Origin: Paenibacillus amylolyticus
GTDB taxonomy: Bacteria; Bacillota; Bacilli; Paenibacillales; Paenibacillaceae
DNA length: 64,000 nucleotides
NCBI RefSeq assembly: GCF_001570725.1
Contig: NZ_BCNV01000005.1
Span: forward strand, 372,001 to 436,000
Direction: 5' to 3'
Position 1 is the first letter of the stretch; each line of letters opens with the position of its first letter. Under the pieces are notes generated by a model that had not been told where the DNA came from, made no database searches, and worked only from the letters and a program-made list of their open reading frames with translations. The position numbers and the translations under genes were made by a program. This document shows, piece after piece, positions 50,728 through 59,369 of this stretch.

Positions 50728-51727
50728 GTTGTGGTTTTTGCTGATTGCCGTATTGTTTGTCGGGTTTTTCTTTTTGGAAGGTTTTGATTTTGGTGTGGGG
50801 ATGTCTACAGGTATTATCGCCAAAACAGACCGTGAACGCCGGACCCTGATCAACTCGATCGGTCCGTTCTGGGATGGCAACGAAGTATGGCTGATTACAG
50901 CAGGGGGAGCGATGTTTGCTGCCTTCCCGCACTGGTATGCCACGATGTTCAGTGGTTTCTATCTACCGCTTGTGTTCGTGTTACTCGCCTTGATTGGTCG
51001 CGGTGTTGCTTTCGAATTCCGCAGTAAAATGAAGCAACAGCGCTGGCGAAAAACGTGGGACATCATTATTGTGGTATCCAGCGCGCTCCTGCCTTTCCTG
51101 TTTGGCGTAGTCTTTGCCACGTTCATGAAGGGGCTACCCATTGATGGGGAGATGCAGTTGCGCGCAGGATTCTTCGATATCGTTAATCCATACACCGTGA
51201 TTGGTGGCTTAAGCGTAACGCTGCTGTGTCTGGTTCATGGCTTGCTGTTTGCATCACTACGAACAGTGGGCGAACTCCGAGAGCGTGCCTTGAATACAGC
51301 GCAAAAATTGATGTTACCGCTGGCTGCACTACTCGCTGTTTACGCGTTAATGACGTATATGATGACCGATGTGTTCGCCGTACGCGGCTGGGCCCTCTGG
51401 ATTATGGTCGTACTTGTCACAGTCTCGCTTGCACTTGCGGCCTACTTCGTTCGTCAGAAGCGTGAAGGCTGGGCTTTCGGTATGACAGGGGCAGTGATTG
51501 CAATTGCCTTTGCCTCGGTCTTTATCGGACTGTTCCCAAGAGTGATGGTGAGTTCCTTTGGAGCGGCGTATGACCTGACCGTATACAACGCCGCATCCGG
51601 CGCTTATTCATTGAAAGTAATGACCATTGTAGCTTGCACGTTGCTGCCGTTTGTTCTCGGTTATCAGATCTGGAGTTATTACATCTTCCGCAAACGTCTC
51701 AACGAGCAGCACCACCTGGAGTACTGA
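50714..51727 (+). CDS. cydB: Cytochrome bd oxidase subunit II
   Basis: 337 residues, about eight membrane segments. The N-terminus SLSELWFLLIAVLFVGFFFL followed by EGFDFGVGM is characteristic of CydB, and GPFWDGNEVWLITAGGAMFA is the conserved block after the first helix. The frame extends upstream into cydA, but TTG 50714 with GGAGGT at 50701-50706 gives the canonical N-terminus and overlaps the end of cydA by 14 bases. The stop lies one base before the cydD ATG. Confidence 0.93.
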   Translation: MSLSELWFLLIAVLFVGFFFLEGFDFGVGMSTGIIAKTDRERRTLINSIGPFWDGNEVWLITAGGAMFAAFPHWYATMFSGFYLPLVFVLLALIGRGVAFEFRSKMKQQRWRKTWDIIIVVSSALLPFLFGVVFATFMKGLPIDGEMQLRAGFFDIVNPYTVIGGLSVTLLCLVHGLLFASLRTVGELRERALNTAQKLMLPLAALLAVYALMTYMMTDVFAVRGWALWIMVVLVTVSLALAAYFVRQKREGWAFGMTGAVIAIAFASVFIGLFPRVMVSSFGAAYDLTVYNAASGAYSLKVMTIVACTLLPFVLGYQIWSYYIFRKRLNEQHHLEY

Positions 51728-51728
51728 T

Positions 51729-53642
51729 ATGGGACGGGGGCTGATGAAGCTGCCGGGCATCCGGCCGGTACTTGCGCTGGCCTCAGCGCTGGTGCTGCTA
51801 CAGGCGATGACAATCATTATGCAAGCCAAATGGCTGGCACAGGCCATCACGGCATTGTTTGAAGGTTCATCCGTAACGGAGCAGTACCCGGTACTGCTGC
51901 TGTTCCTGGCTGCTTTTGCCGCCCGCTACGCCCTATCCTTCTGGTTACAACTCGTGACTTCACGATATGCGGAGAAGACAGGGACCGATCTGCGCAGACA
52001 GATGGTGGAGCAGTGGTTCAGACTCGGGCCGCGTTATGCCAAGACAGAGGGCACAGGCCATCTGGTCACGCTGGCACGTGAGGGAACAGCTCAATACAAG
52101 ACGTATCTGGAACTATTCATTCCTCGCATGCTGGGCATGGGATTCACCCCCATCGTCATTTTGCTGTATGTGTTCAAGCTGGATCTGATGTCCGGGGTTA
52201 TTCTGATGCTGACACTCCCGATTCTAATCGTGTTCATGATTCTGATTGGTCTTGCTGCGCAGCGGAAGATAGACGGACAATTCAGATCCTACAAAGCACT
52301 TGCTAACCATTTTGTTGATACCTTGCGTGGACTAGAAACGCTAAAAACATTGGGACAGAGCAAAATACATGAAGGGTCCATTCTGCGGGTCAGTCAGCGG
52401 TATCGGAAAGCAACGATGTCTACTCTGCGTATGGCTTTTCTTTCTTCGTTTGCACTCGATTTCTTCACCATGCTGTCTGTTGCTTCCGTGGCGGTTGGTC
52501 TGGGATTACGTCTGACGGAAGGGCATATGCTGCTTGGCCCTGCGTTGACGGTACTAATTCTGGCACCCGAATATTTCCTGCCTGTACGTATGCTCGGCGC
52601 TGATTACCATGCTACATTGGACGGTAAGGAAGCCGGAGCGGCCATTAATCAGGTGATTGAACGGGGGAAAGCCGCCGAACAGAAACAGAAAGAAGCCTAT
52701 GCAAATGTTGTTGCACATCCGGTTACGTTAGAGGACAAAGTTGGATCTACACCATTATCTTCGGGTAATAGGAAAGCCGCTACTTCGACCATACGTGTCG
52801 TGTTGAATGATAAAACGGCTGCGGGGCATTTTGCTCCTGATTCTGCTTCTGTTTCTACTACTCCTGAGCTTGTTTCTTCCTCTTCCTCAGCGTTCTCTTG
52901 GAATGAGAATAGTAGATTGGCTCTAACGGATGTACAGGTACGGCATGATGATGAAGGTCCTTATTCGCTAAAGGATGTCACATTTCAGATTACAGGTCTC
53001 GGCAAAATCGGTATTATTGGCGCCAGCGGAGCAGGCAAGTCCACGTTAATAGATGTATTGGCTGGTTTCCAGTTGCCTACATCGGGTCAAGTACTGGCTA
53101 ATGGACAGCCGATTACACCGGATATGCTCGAATCCTGGCGAAGACAGACGGCAGCTATCCCGCAGCATCCGTATATTTTCAGTGGAAGCCTGGCCGATAA
53201 CGTTCGTTTCTACATGCCGGGGGCATCGGATGCGGAAGTGGCGAAGGCCATTAGCGCAGCTGGATTAACCAAGCTTCTGTCCTCATTATCCGGTGGGCTG
53301 CATGAGCTGATTGGGGCTGGCGGCAGACAACTCAGTGGTGGGCAGGAGCAACGGGTGGCGCTGGCAAGAGCCTTGCTTAGTCAACGAAACATCCTGCTGC
53401 TTGATGAACCGACAGCGCATCTGGATGTAGAGACAGAGTATGAGTTGAAACAGACGATGCTGCCGCTATTTGAAGGAAAACTTGTATTTTTGGCTACCCA
53501 TCGTCTGCATTGGATGCCACATATGGATCGAATTATTGTCATGGATGGCGGCACAGTGGCAGAGATGGGAACACATCAGGAATTGCTGGCACGACAAGGC
53601 GTATATTATCAGATGATTCAGGCCCAGATGGAGGCGATATAA
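51729..53642 (+). CDS. cydD: CydD-type subunit of the heterodimeric cysteine/glutathione ABC exporter
   Basis: 637 residues. Six membrane segments (about residues 1-320) precede a nucleotide-binding domain with Walker A GASGAGKST, signature LSGGQEQRVALARAL, Walker B ILLLDEPTAHLD and switch His in ATHRLHW. CydDC exports cysteine or glutathione and is needed for assembly of cytochrome bd. A low-complexity Ser/Thr/Ala-rich linker of about 80 residues (near 320-400) separates the domains and is longer than usual. ATG 51729 is one base after the cydB stop; earlier in-frame starts overlap cydB. In Bacillus nomenclature this gene is often called cydC. Confidence 0.9.
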   Translation: MGRGLMKLPGIRPVLALASALVLLQAMTIIMQAKWLAQAITALFEGSSVTEQYPVLLLFLAAFAARYALSFWLQLVTSRYAEKTGTDLRRQMVEQWFRLGPRYAKTEGTGHLVTLAREGTAQYKTYLELFIPRMLGMGFTPIVILLYVFKLDLMSGVILMLTLPILIVFMILIGLAAQRKIDGQFRSYKALANHFVDTLRGLETLKTLGQSKIHEGSILRVSQRYRKATMSTLRMAFLSSFALDFFTMLSVASVAVGLGLRLTEGHMLLGPALTVLILAPEYFLPVRMLGADYHATLDGKEAGAAINQVIERGKAAEQKQKEAYANVVAHPVTLEDKVGSTPLSSGNRKAATSTIRVVLNDKTAAGHFAPDSASVSTTPELVSSSSSAFSWNENSRLALTDVQVRHDDEGPYSLKDVTFQITGLGKIGIIGASGAGKSTLIDVLAGFQLPTSGQVLANGQPITPDMLESWRRQTAAIPQHPYIFSGSLADNVRFYMPGASDAEVAKAISAAGLTKLLSSLSGGLHELIGAGGRQLSGGQEQRVALARALLSQRNILLLDEPTAHLDVETEYELKQTMLPLFEGKLVFLATHRLHWMPHMDRIIVMDGGTVAEMGTHQELLARQGVYYQMIQAQMEAI

Positions 53643-53643
53643 A

Positions 53644-55581
53644 ATGAAGTCCGGAGATGAACATATGGAGACCGTCCGTAACGTAAAAGAAAAAAATAGC
53701 TGGATTGCTCCGTATGTGGCACAGTACCGCTGGAGATTCATCGCAGTCATTGCGCTGGGCACATGTGCTGCCTTATGTGCGGTACTGCTGCTGTTCACTT
53801 CCGGATTTCTGATCTCCAAGTCTGCGCTGCGTCCTGAAAACATTTTGATGGTGTATGTACCCATTGTTGGGGTACGTGCATTTGGGATATTCCGCGCCGT
53901 CTTTCGATATATCGAGCGATTGGCAGGCCATGATGCCGTACTGCGGGTGTTGGCCGATCAGCGAGTGAAGCTATATCGCATTCTGGAGCCACAGGCCCTG
54001 TTCTTGCGCTCTCGTATGCAGACCGGGGATGTGCTTGGAGCACTCGCCGATGATGTGGAGCGGTTGCAGGATATTTATCTGCGTACCGTTTTTCCCGCCG
54101 TTACCGCGCTCGTGATGTACGGTGCGGCTGTGATTGCCTTTGGCAGTGTTGATCTGGGATTTGCGTTGTGGATGGGCTTGTATATGTTATTTCTCGTTGC
54201 CGTGCTACCTGCGATCTCGCTGAAAGTGACGTGGAAATGGCGTGTACGGCTGAAAAAGGAAAATAGTATGTTGTACACTCGACTGACCGACGGTGTGCTT
54301 GGGTTGGGAGATTGGCTTGCAAGTGGAAGAGCCGCTGAGTTCGTTCAGCAGCAGGAAGAGGCGGAAGGACAGGTCGACGCGGTTCGTCGCAAGTTGCGGC
54401 GCTGGACACGCTGGCGTGATCTGATGGCCCAGTGTGTCATTGGCCTGTTGGTGGTATTGGTTACGTTATGGGCCGGAAACGCCGCTTCTGTTGGACAATT
54501 GCCTGCTGTGATGATTGCTGCTTTTGTACTGGTGTTATTTCCGCTCACGGAAACACTCCTGCCTGTAGGGGATGCTGTGGAGCATCTTCCACAGTATCGG
54601 GAATCGCTGGACCGCTTGAAACAGCTGGAAGGGAAAGAGCATCTTCCGGTGCAGCATGGAGCGGATGATGTTGACGGAACGGGCGAATTAATCTCTGTAG
54701 TAAAAAGCGGAAAAACAATGGCGGGGCAGCCATCGGAGTCCGTGCCATCTGCGAATGATATCCCGGACAGACGAATTCGTCTTCGCATTCCGCCCAAACT
54801 CAGAGCAGACATCGAGATCAATCGCGTAAGTTACCGTTATGTAGCGGATGATTCTTACGCCGTACAGGACGTATCTCTTCATCTACCACAAGGCAAACGT
54901 CTCGCCATCCTTGGACGAAGTGGCGGCGGAAAATCGACCTTGTTGAAACTGATTCAGGGAGTATTGCTTCCGTCTGCGGGGAAGGTTCTAATCAATAATA
55001 TGCCTGTGCAGACCCTCGGTGAAAGTGTACCCGATGTTATCGCGGTGCTGAATCAGAGTCCACACCTGTTCGATACCACGGTAGCGAATAATTTACGGAT
55101 TGGACGTCCGCAAGCAACGGATGAGGAGATTCGTCAGGTGGCCGCGCAAGTAGGTTTATCAGGTCTGATCGAATCTTTACCGCAAGGATATGATACGCCA
55201 ATGCTGGAGACGGGCCTGCGTTTCTCCGGTGGGGAAAGGCAGCGGATCGCTCTGGCCCGGGTACTGCTCCGGGAGACACCTGTTGTGATATTCGATGAAC
55301 CGACGGTAGGACTTGATCCGGTGACGGAACGCGAGTTGATGCGAACCATTCTGGATAGCTTGCAAGGCAAGACCATGATCTGGGTGACCCATCACCTGAT
55401 TGGTGCGGAACAGATGGACGAACTTATTTTTATGGAAAATGGACAGATTGCCATGCAGGGTTCTCACGAACAATTGCTGGCTGGGGAAGAGCGATACCGC
55501 CGTCTCATTGAACTTGATCGGCCGGGGTGGACAGGTCGGCAGCAACAAGAAAAAACGTTGCCACCCGTAGCTTCCAGATAA
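53644..55581 (+). CDS. cydC: CydC-type subunit of the heterodimeric cysteine/glutathione ABC exporter
   Basis: 645 residues. Membrane domain about residues 20-310, then an ATPase domain with Walker A GRSGGGKST, signature LRFSGGERQRIALARVL, Walker B VVIFDEPTVGLDP and switch His in WVTHHLIGAEQ. A variable linker (about 325-385) again contains low-complexity sequence. It follows cydD after one base with GGAGGCGATAT ahead of the ATG, so the exporter is made as a pair. Last gene of the cyd operon. Bacillus literature may call it cydD. Confidence 0.9.
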   Translation: MKSGDEHMETVRNVKEKNSWIAPYVAQYRWRFIAVIALGTCAALCAVLLLFTSGFLISKSALRPENILMVYVPIVGVRAFGIFRAVFRYIERLAGHDAVLRVLADQRVKLYRILEPQALFLRSRMQTGDVLGALADDVERLQDIYLRTVFPAVTALVMYGAAVIAFGSVDLGFALWMGLYMLFLVAVLPAISLKVTWKWRVRLKKENSMLYTRLTDGVLGLGDWLASGRAAEFVQQQEEAEGQVDAVRRKLRRWTRWRDLMAQCVIGLLVVLVTLWAGNAASVGQLPAVMIAAFVLVLFPLTETLLPVGDAVEHLPQYRESLDRLKQLEGKEHLPVQHGADDVDGTGELISVVKSGKTMAGQPSESVPSANDIPDRRIRLRIPPKLRADIEINRVSYRYVADDSYAVQDVSLHLPQGKRLAILGRSGGGKSTLLKLIQGVLLPSAGKVLINNMPVQTLGESVPDVIAVLNQSPHLFDTTVANNLRIGRPQATDEEIRQVAAQVGLSGLIESLPQGYDTPMLETGLRFSGGERQRIALARVLLRETPVVIFDEPTVGLDPVTERELMRTILDSLQGKTMIWVTHHLIGAEQMDELIFMENGQIAMQGSHEQLLAGEERYRRLIELDRPGWTGRQQQEKTLPPVASR

Positions 55582-55731
55582 GTGTGAGACTGTGAGCGTC
55601 TGAGGTTTAAGACATGTGGATACTGCTTACCAGTCCAGATGGTTGAACCGAACTGTTATACACATGAAGGTGCATCTTAGCAAATGCCACCGAATGAGTA
55701 GCGAGTGAGCGCCGAATCAGATAAGCATAAC

Positions 55732-55771
55732 AAAGAGACGAGCCAAGTAATCTTGGACTCGTCTCTTTTTA
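55732..55771 (+). terminator. Rho-independent terminator after the cyd operon
   Basis: AAAGAGACGAG plus CCAAG pairs with CTTGG plus CTCGTCTCTTT around TAAT, with a T run on the plus side. It lies between convergent genes and may work in both directions. Confidence 0.9.
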
Positions 55772-55803
55772 TATTCGGATATGACCGCTTTTGTTGCGGA
55801 TAC

Positions 55804-56763
55804 TTACATCTCTACCAACATCAATATGATGGAGGAAAGGCACAGACAAGTGCTGACGAGATAGAGCACGGCAACAACCTGTTTATGATTCAATCCGGCA
55901 CGCAGCAGTCGATAATGAGCTTGACTCGCATCGGCCTGGTAGATCGCTTTACCTTGAATGAAGCGTTTGATCACGACAAAGATGTTGTCGAAGATCGGTA
56001 CACCCAGCGCCAAAATTGGAATGAAGATGGACAACATGGTCGCTTGTTTGAATGCACCATCCAGAGCGATAACCGCCAGAATGAAGCCAAGGAACGTAGC
56101 GCCTGCATCGCCCATGAACACTTTGGCAGGAGCTTTGTTGTACTTCAGATAACCGATAGTCACACCGACCAGAATGATCGACATGAGTGCGGAATCCGTT
56201 TGACCTTTGGCAAGAGCCACGATGAACAAGGTGATCGCCGAGATGGCCGATAATCCGCCAGCCAGTCCGTCCATGCCGTCCGAGAAATTGATGACTGTTG
56301 TCACCCCGAAGATCCAGAGGATCGTGAGAATGAATTGCAGCCAGATCGGAAGCATGACATATTCCGCGTTAAAGGGATTCACGAATCCGGTGAACGCAAT
56401 GCCAGAAGCAAATACGAGTACTGCCGCAGAAACCTGTACGAGCATTTTGGGTAGGGCAGGAAAATCTTTGCCTTTCGTTTTGTACCAGTCGTCGACGGTA
56501 CCAATCGTTAGCAGAAGCATACCACCAGCGACCAGAGCCGCCGTTTCCCATGTGATTTCTTTCGTAAGAGCAATGTATGTCAGGAAAAATCCAGTAAATA
56601 TCGCGTAACTCGCCGTGAGCGGGATAGGTTGCCTGTGCAGCTTACGCTCCACATCTTCCCGGGGCTTGTCCACAAAATCGAGCCGGTGAGCCAGTCGACC
56701 AAGCGGCGGAATAAGCAGAACCACGACAGCAAAAGACACTATAAAAGCCAGTATGTATACCAT
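55804..56763 (-). CDS. tagO: Undecaprenyl-phosphate GlcNAc-1-phosphate transferase (TagO/WecA type)
   Basis: 319 residues with about ten membrane segments, of the MraY/WecA/TagO family. Motifs in order: DKPREDVERKLHRQPIP, GTVDDWYKTKG (Asp pair), VINFSDGMDGLAGG, KVFMGDAGATFLGF and SQAHYRLLRAG (His-containing loop). The enzyme links GlcNAc-1-phosphate to undecaprenyl phosphate, the first step of wall teichoic acid or other surface polymers. The frame is open to 56856; ATG 56763 (MVYILAFIVSF) gives the usual N-terminus and follows GGGAGTGAAA at somewhat long spacing. MraY is unlikely because the motif set is WecA-like. Confidence 0.85.
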   Translation of the reverse strand: MVYILAFIVSFAVVVLLIPPLGRLAHRLDFVDKPREDVERKLHRQPIPLTASYAIFTGFFLTYIALTKEITWETAALVAGGMLLLTIGTVDDWYKTKGKDFPALPKMLVQVSAAVLVFASGIAFTGFVNPFNAEYVMLPIWLQFILTILWIFGVTTVINFSDGMDGLAGGLSAISAITLFIVALAKGQTDSALMSIILVGVTIGYLKYNKAPAKVFMGDAGATFLGFILAVIALDGAFKQATMLSIFIPILALGVPIFDNIFVVIKRFIQGKAIYQADASQAHYRLLRAGLNHKQVVAVLYLVSTCLCLSSIILMLVEM

Positions 56764-56881
56764 AAACTCGCTTGTTTCACTCCCATCTACCAATTTCCCC
56801 TTATTATACGAGTTAAACAGGAAATCTGTCGATGTCATTATTGTAACCAGACGCACGCAAAGGTGAGCAAAAGTTCAGGTT

Positions 56882-57697
56882 TTATTGCATGTGAGGAAGA
56901 TAGGAGCCGAAATAATGTTTTACGGCTTCTGTATGATATCCATCATCACCTTGCCAGGTTGCTGCAAAAACAAAATCGTTGGAACCACCTTTGCGTTTTC
57001 TCGGTTTATCTCCAGGAGCCAGTATGCCGGCTGCAGCCCAGATTTCCAGCAGGGCATCTCGCTCCTGTTTGCTGGAAGGCAAGAGATCCTTCCACTTTTT
57101 CTCCAGTGAACGGGCGCTGTCCTTAGGGTCTTCCGTCTGAGCTGCTTCAAGCAGGTTGACCAGGATGGCTTGGTCTTCAGGAGTTACTTCATGGTTCGCA
57201 TCATTGTCCTGAAGCAGTAATTCCAGATCCATCAGGCAATAGATAAGCCAGCCATGGCGCACGCCGCCCCATTTGATCCGTTCAAAATTCAGGACGTTTA
57301 AGTCGACGTTGGAATAATCCTTGTCTGACTGCAAACGCAGGAAGTTACAATCTCCACAGGCACTGGTATTAGGGTGAAGCGCAGGACGCTCCGCATAGGT
57401 GTGTAAAGGCATGTTCGATGTTAAAGCCCAGCTGGATAATGCGCTGCGTAGATAGACTTTTTTGGTGGACAGACTATGTAGAAATGCCGAAATCACCCGT
57501 TCCTTGAACGAGTCATCCTGATGCATGTCGTACAGACGCTGGACAATCTCGTCATGCGTGATCGTGAATGGATCGAACATAACACCTTTGCTTTTGGCAT
57601 ATTCAAATTCATCTCCAGAGAAGGGAGCAGAAGTTGTTTTCCAACCTCCACCGCCCCAGAAGGTGCTTAGCAGTATCTTTGCCGCTTTTTTGTCCAT
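56882..57697 (-). CDS. Protein of unknown function, preceded by leader element copy B
   Basis: 271 residues, soluble, with an N-terminus MDKKAAKILLSTFWGGGGW and a CGDC motif near residue 113. The C-terminal half contains helical, charged sequence and ends DGYHTEAVKHYFGSYLPHMQ. I do not recognise the family. AAGGAGG is correctly placed before ATG 57697. The 5' region carries a perfect 10-bp inverted repeat (57742-57766) and copy B of the structured leader element, so its mRNA leader probably extends past 57900. The neighbouring tagO gene on the same strand may be co-transcribed. Confidence 0.65.
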   Translation of the reverse strand: MDKKAAKILLSTFWGGGGWKTTSAPFSGDEFEYAKSKGVMFDPFTITHDEIVQRLYDMHQDDSFKERVISAFLHSLSTKKVYLRSALSSWALTSNMPLHTYAERPALHPNTSACGDCNFLRLQSDKDYSNVDLNVLNFERIKWGGVRHGWLIYCLMDLELLLQDNDANHEVTPEDQAILVNLLEAAQTEDPKDSARSLEKKWKDLLPSSKQERDALLEIWAAAGILAPGDKPRKRKGGSNDFVFAATWQGDDGYHTEAVKHYFGSYLPHMQ

Positions 57698-57741
57698 ATG
57701 GTTAGCCTCCTTATATGGGAATCGCGATCATGATGATGTGG

Positions 57742-57766
57742 TATTTCAATCTATAAGATTGAAATA
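57742..57766. promoter_or_regulatory. Perfect inverted repeat before the unknown gene
   Basis: TATTTCAATC (57742-57751) and GATTGAAATA (57757-57766) form a perfect 10-bp inverted repeat with a TATAA loop, 45 bases before the ATG. It could be an operator or an RNA hairpin; no T run follows on the minus strand. Confidence 0.5.
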
Positions 57767-57915
57767 AAGAGTAATTATCCTTGTCACTTCGATGACAGAA
57801 CAACCTTCCGATCACTGTTATCCCCCCGAATTTTCGATTCACTTTTATAAGGTGAAATTCTGGTGATAAAGGCGAACGCTTCGCTTCTTCTGGTTATTTC
57901 TGCCCTCTACGTTCT
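57767..57915 (-). promoter_or_regulatory. Structured leader element, copy B
   Basis: Read on the minus strand, the inner hairpin TTCACCTT/AAGTGAA lies inside an outer stem CCAGAATTT/AAATTCGG. The conserved block GGGGGATAACAGTGATCGGAAGG follows in two parts (GGGGATAAC, GATCGGAAGG), then TTCTGTCATCGAAGTGACAA. It aligns along its whole length with copies A and C although the stem sequences differ. Confidence 0.65.
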
Positions 57916-57925
57916 TGTCTAAAGG

Positions 57926-58264
57926 TTAGTTCAATTTATCTGGGGCCTGTGTTACGTATTGCTCGGTTGTATTCAGAATCATCTCGACGAGGCCTGGAAA
58001 ACGTAGGTTCAGTTCTTCCTTTCGTAGGGAATAAAAGTGCTGTTTACCTTCAATGCGTGGCTGGATCACGCCAGCTTCACGTAAAATTTTGATGTGATGG
58101 GACAACGTGGATTTGGAAATATGGTCTACTTCGAAGGCGGAACAGTTTTTCTCGCCAGAGCTGGCCAGGCAGTGTGCAATTTTCATGCGAATCGGATCAC
58201 CCAATGCATTGCAGACCGTGGTCAGCTTCAATTCCGAAGCCATAGGTATCGTTGGAGTTCTCAT
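57926..58264 (-). CDS. ArsR family transcriptional regulator
   Basis: 112 residues from ATG 58264 (up to 124 from TTG 58300). Winged-helix segments: LTTVCNALGDPIRMKIAHCL, VDHISKSTLSHHIKILREAG (recognition helix) and RIEGKQHFYSLR (wing). No clear ribosome binding site fits any of the candidate starts, so the start is uncertain. It diverges from a SnoaL-like gene, and two inverted repeats with TTCGAA cores lie between them, one over each promoter. Cysteines are few (two in the N-terminal part), so a metal ligand is not obvious; this may be a non-metal ArsR protein. Confidence 0.83.
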   Translation of the reverse strand: MRTPTIPMASELKLTTVCNALGDPIRMKIAHCLASSGEKNCSAFEVDHISKSTLSHHIKILREAGVIQPRIEGKQHFYSLRKEELNLRFPGLVEMILNTTEQYVTQAPDKLN

Positions 58265-58301
58265 ATGTATGACGTTAGCATAATCGGCCACACCTTTCAA
58301 T

Positions 58302-58319
58302 GTTTGAAAAATTTCGAAC
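58302..58319. promoter_or_regulatory. ArsR operator candidate 1
   Basis: GTTTGAAA and TTTCGAAC form an inverted repeat around AA. It overlaps a minus-strand -10 candidate TATAGT next to the arsR-type gene. Confidence 0.55.
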
Positions 58320-58325
58320 TATACC

Positions 58326-58354
58326 TTGCAGGTAGTAGGGGATGTATGTTACAT
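58326..58354 (+). promoter_or_regulatory. Promoter candidate of the SnoaL-like gene
   Basis: TTGCAG (58326-58331) and TTACAT (58349-58354) with a 17-base spacer. The predicted start is just before operator candidate 2. Confidence 0.45.
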
Positions 58355-58366
58355 TTCTTTTCAGTT

Positions 58367-58386
58367 AGTTCGAAAATATTCGAACT
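58367..58386. promoter_or_regulatory. ArsR operator candidate 2
   Basis: AGTTCGAA and TTCGAACT are perfect inverted repeats around AATA, shortly downstream of the SnoaL-like gene promoter. The arms share the GTTCGAA core with candidate 1. Confidence 0.65.
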
Positions 58387-58427
58387 GAAAGATTGGAAAA
58401 TGGCTTTTTATTCTAGGAGGAATATAA

Positions 58428-58817
58428 ATGAGTACTACAAATACCACTACACTGTTGAACAACTATTTCCGTTTATTTGATGCTTCACGTACAGACGAGC
58501 GCGCCATGCAGGACTTATTGTTCCTGTTTACACCGGACGCAGAGATTGTGCTTAACGGCACCAGCCGAACAGGATTCGACGGTTTCATGAAAGCTTTCTA
58601 CGAGTACAATAAGGATGTAAAACATATGTGGGACGCGTGGGTGCAACAGCCTGACGGCAGCTACCAGACTAACTGGGCGGTATGCGGACAAGCGGCGGAC
58701 GGAACAGTATATGCCAAAGCAGGCATCGATATCGCGCGTGTGAATGAAGCGGGGCAGATTGTGTACCTGGAGAATGTACAAGCCGATCAGAATGCGTTCA
58801 GCAAGTATAATCAGTAA
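58428..58817 (+). CDS. SnoaL-like/NTF2-fold protein
   Basis: 129 residues. LNNYFRLFDASRTDERAMQD, LFTPDAEIVLNGTSRTGFDG and MKAFYEY correspond to the NTF2/SnoaL-like fold, a cone-shaped barrel used by small isomerases, hydrolases and binding proteins. AGGAGGAATATAA gives an excellent ribosome binding site for ATG 58428. It diverges from the ArsR-type gene and is its likely target. Catalytic function cannot be predicted from the fold. Confidence 0.8.
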   Translation: MSTTNTTTLLNNYFRLFDASRTDERAMQDLLFLFTPDAEIVLNGTSRTGFDGFMKAFYEYNKDVKHMWDAWVQQPDGSYQTNWAVCGQAADGTVYAKAGIDIARVNEAGQIVYLENVQADQNAFSKYNQ

Positions 58818-58859
58818 TAGCGCAGTGTAAATAAGAGAAATTGAAATGGTTAGGAAACG

Positions 58860-58895
58860 AAGCTCCGCAGTCTTTCAAGCTGTGGGGCTTTTTTG
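58860..58895 (+). terminator. Rho-independent terminator after the SnoaL-like gene
   Basis: AAGCTCCGCAG pairs with CTGTGGGGCTT (wobble pairs) around TCTTTCAAG, followed by T6. Confidence 0.85.
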
Positions 58896-59013
58896 TAGCA
58901 TTTAGCTAATTTGAAAGGCGCTGAGGACGGGGGGATTTATTTATCGAATAGCGCAGTTTCCTCAAGATAATTCGTACACAAAAACAGTCTGTGAAGATCT
59001 GATTTGTAAATGA

Positions 59014-59052
59014 AAAAGACCCTCCCGCATGTCCAAAACATGGCGGGAAGGT
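59014..59052 (-). terminator. Rho-independent terminator after gntK (minus strand)
   Basis: On the minus strand GGACCTTCCCGC pairs with GCGGGAGGGTC through an inner CATGT/ACATG stem, followed by TTTTTC. It lies about 320 bases after the gntK stop, with the short-repeat cluster in between. Confidence 0.75.
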
Positions 59053-59157
59053 CCTCGTGAACGTGCATAAAACTAGTCGTTAGAGTCGAATGTTAATTTG
59101 AGCCGGACGCAGCTTAGGAGATGGTGACTTGCTTCATGGTAAAGGTGGTCTGTCAAT

Positions 59158-59354
59158 TCTAACGAATCTGAGACGCGCTATTGGACGAAAACTGGCATAA
59201 GCCAGTTTCTAACGAATCGCAGAGACGTTATTTTCCGGGAATTCTCACTTTGGGACAGTTTTCCGCCGCTAAAATCCGATATAAGGTAGCTCAGGTTCGT
59301 TAGATTTTGAAAACATGCTAAAAGCTTCAAATAAGACGTCTACGATTCGTTAGC
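59158..59354. repeat. Cluster of four short repeats in inverted arrangement
   Basis: Units of about 25 bp start TCTAACGAATC or GCTAACGAATC and end near TTATT. Two are on the plus strand (59158-59182, 59208-59232) and two on the minus strand (59279-59304, 59330-59354). A perfect 8-bp hairpin AAACTGGC/GCCAGTTT (59189-59208) lies between the first two. The 58818-59369 gap contains this cluster and two terminators, and no gene. Confidence 0.75.
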
Positions 59355-59369
59355 TATTCCATGCCGCTC

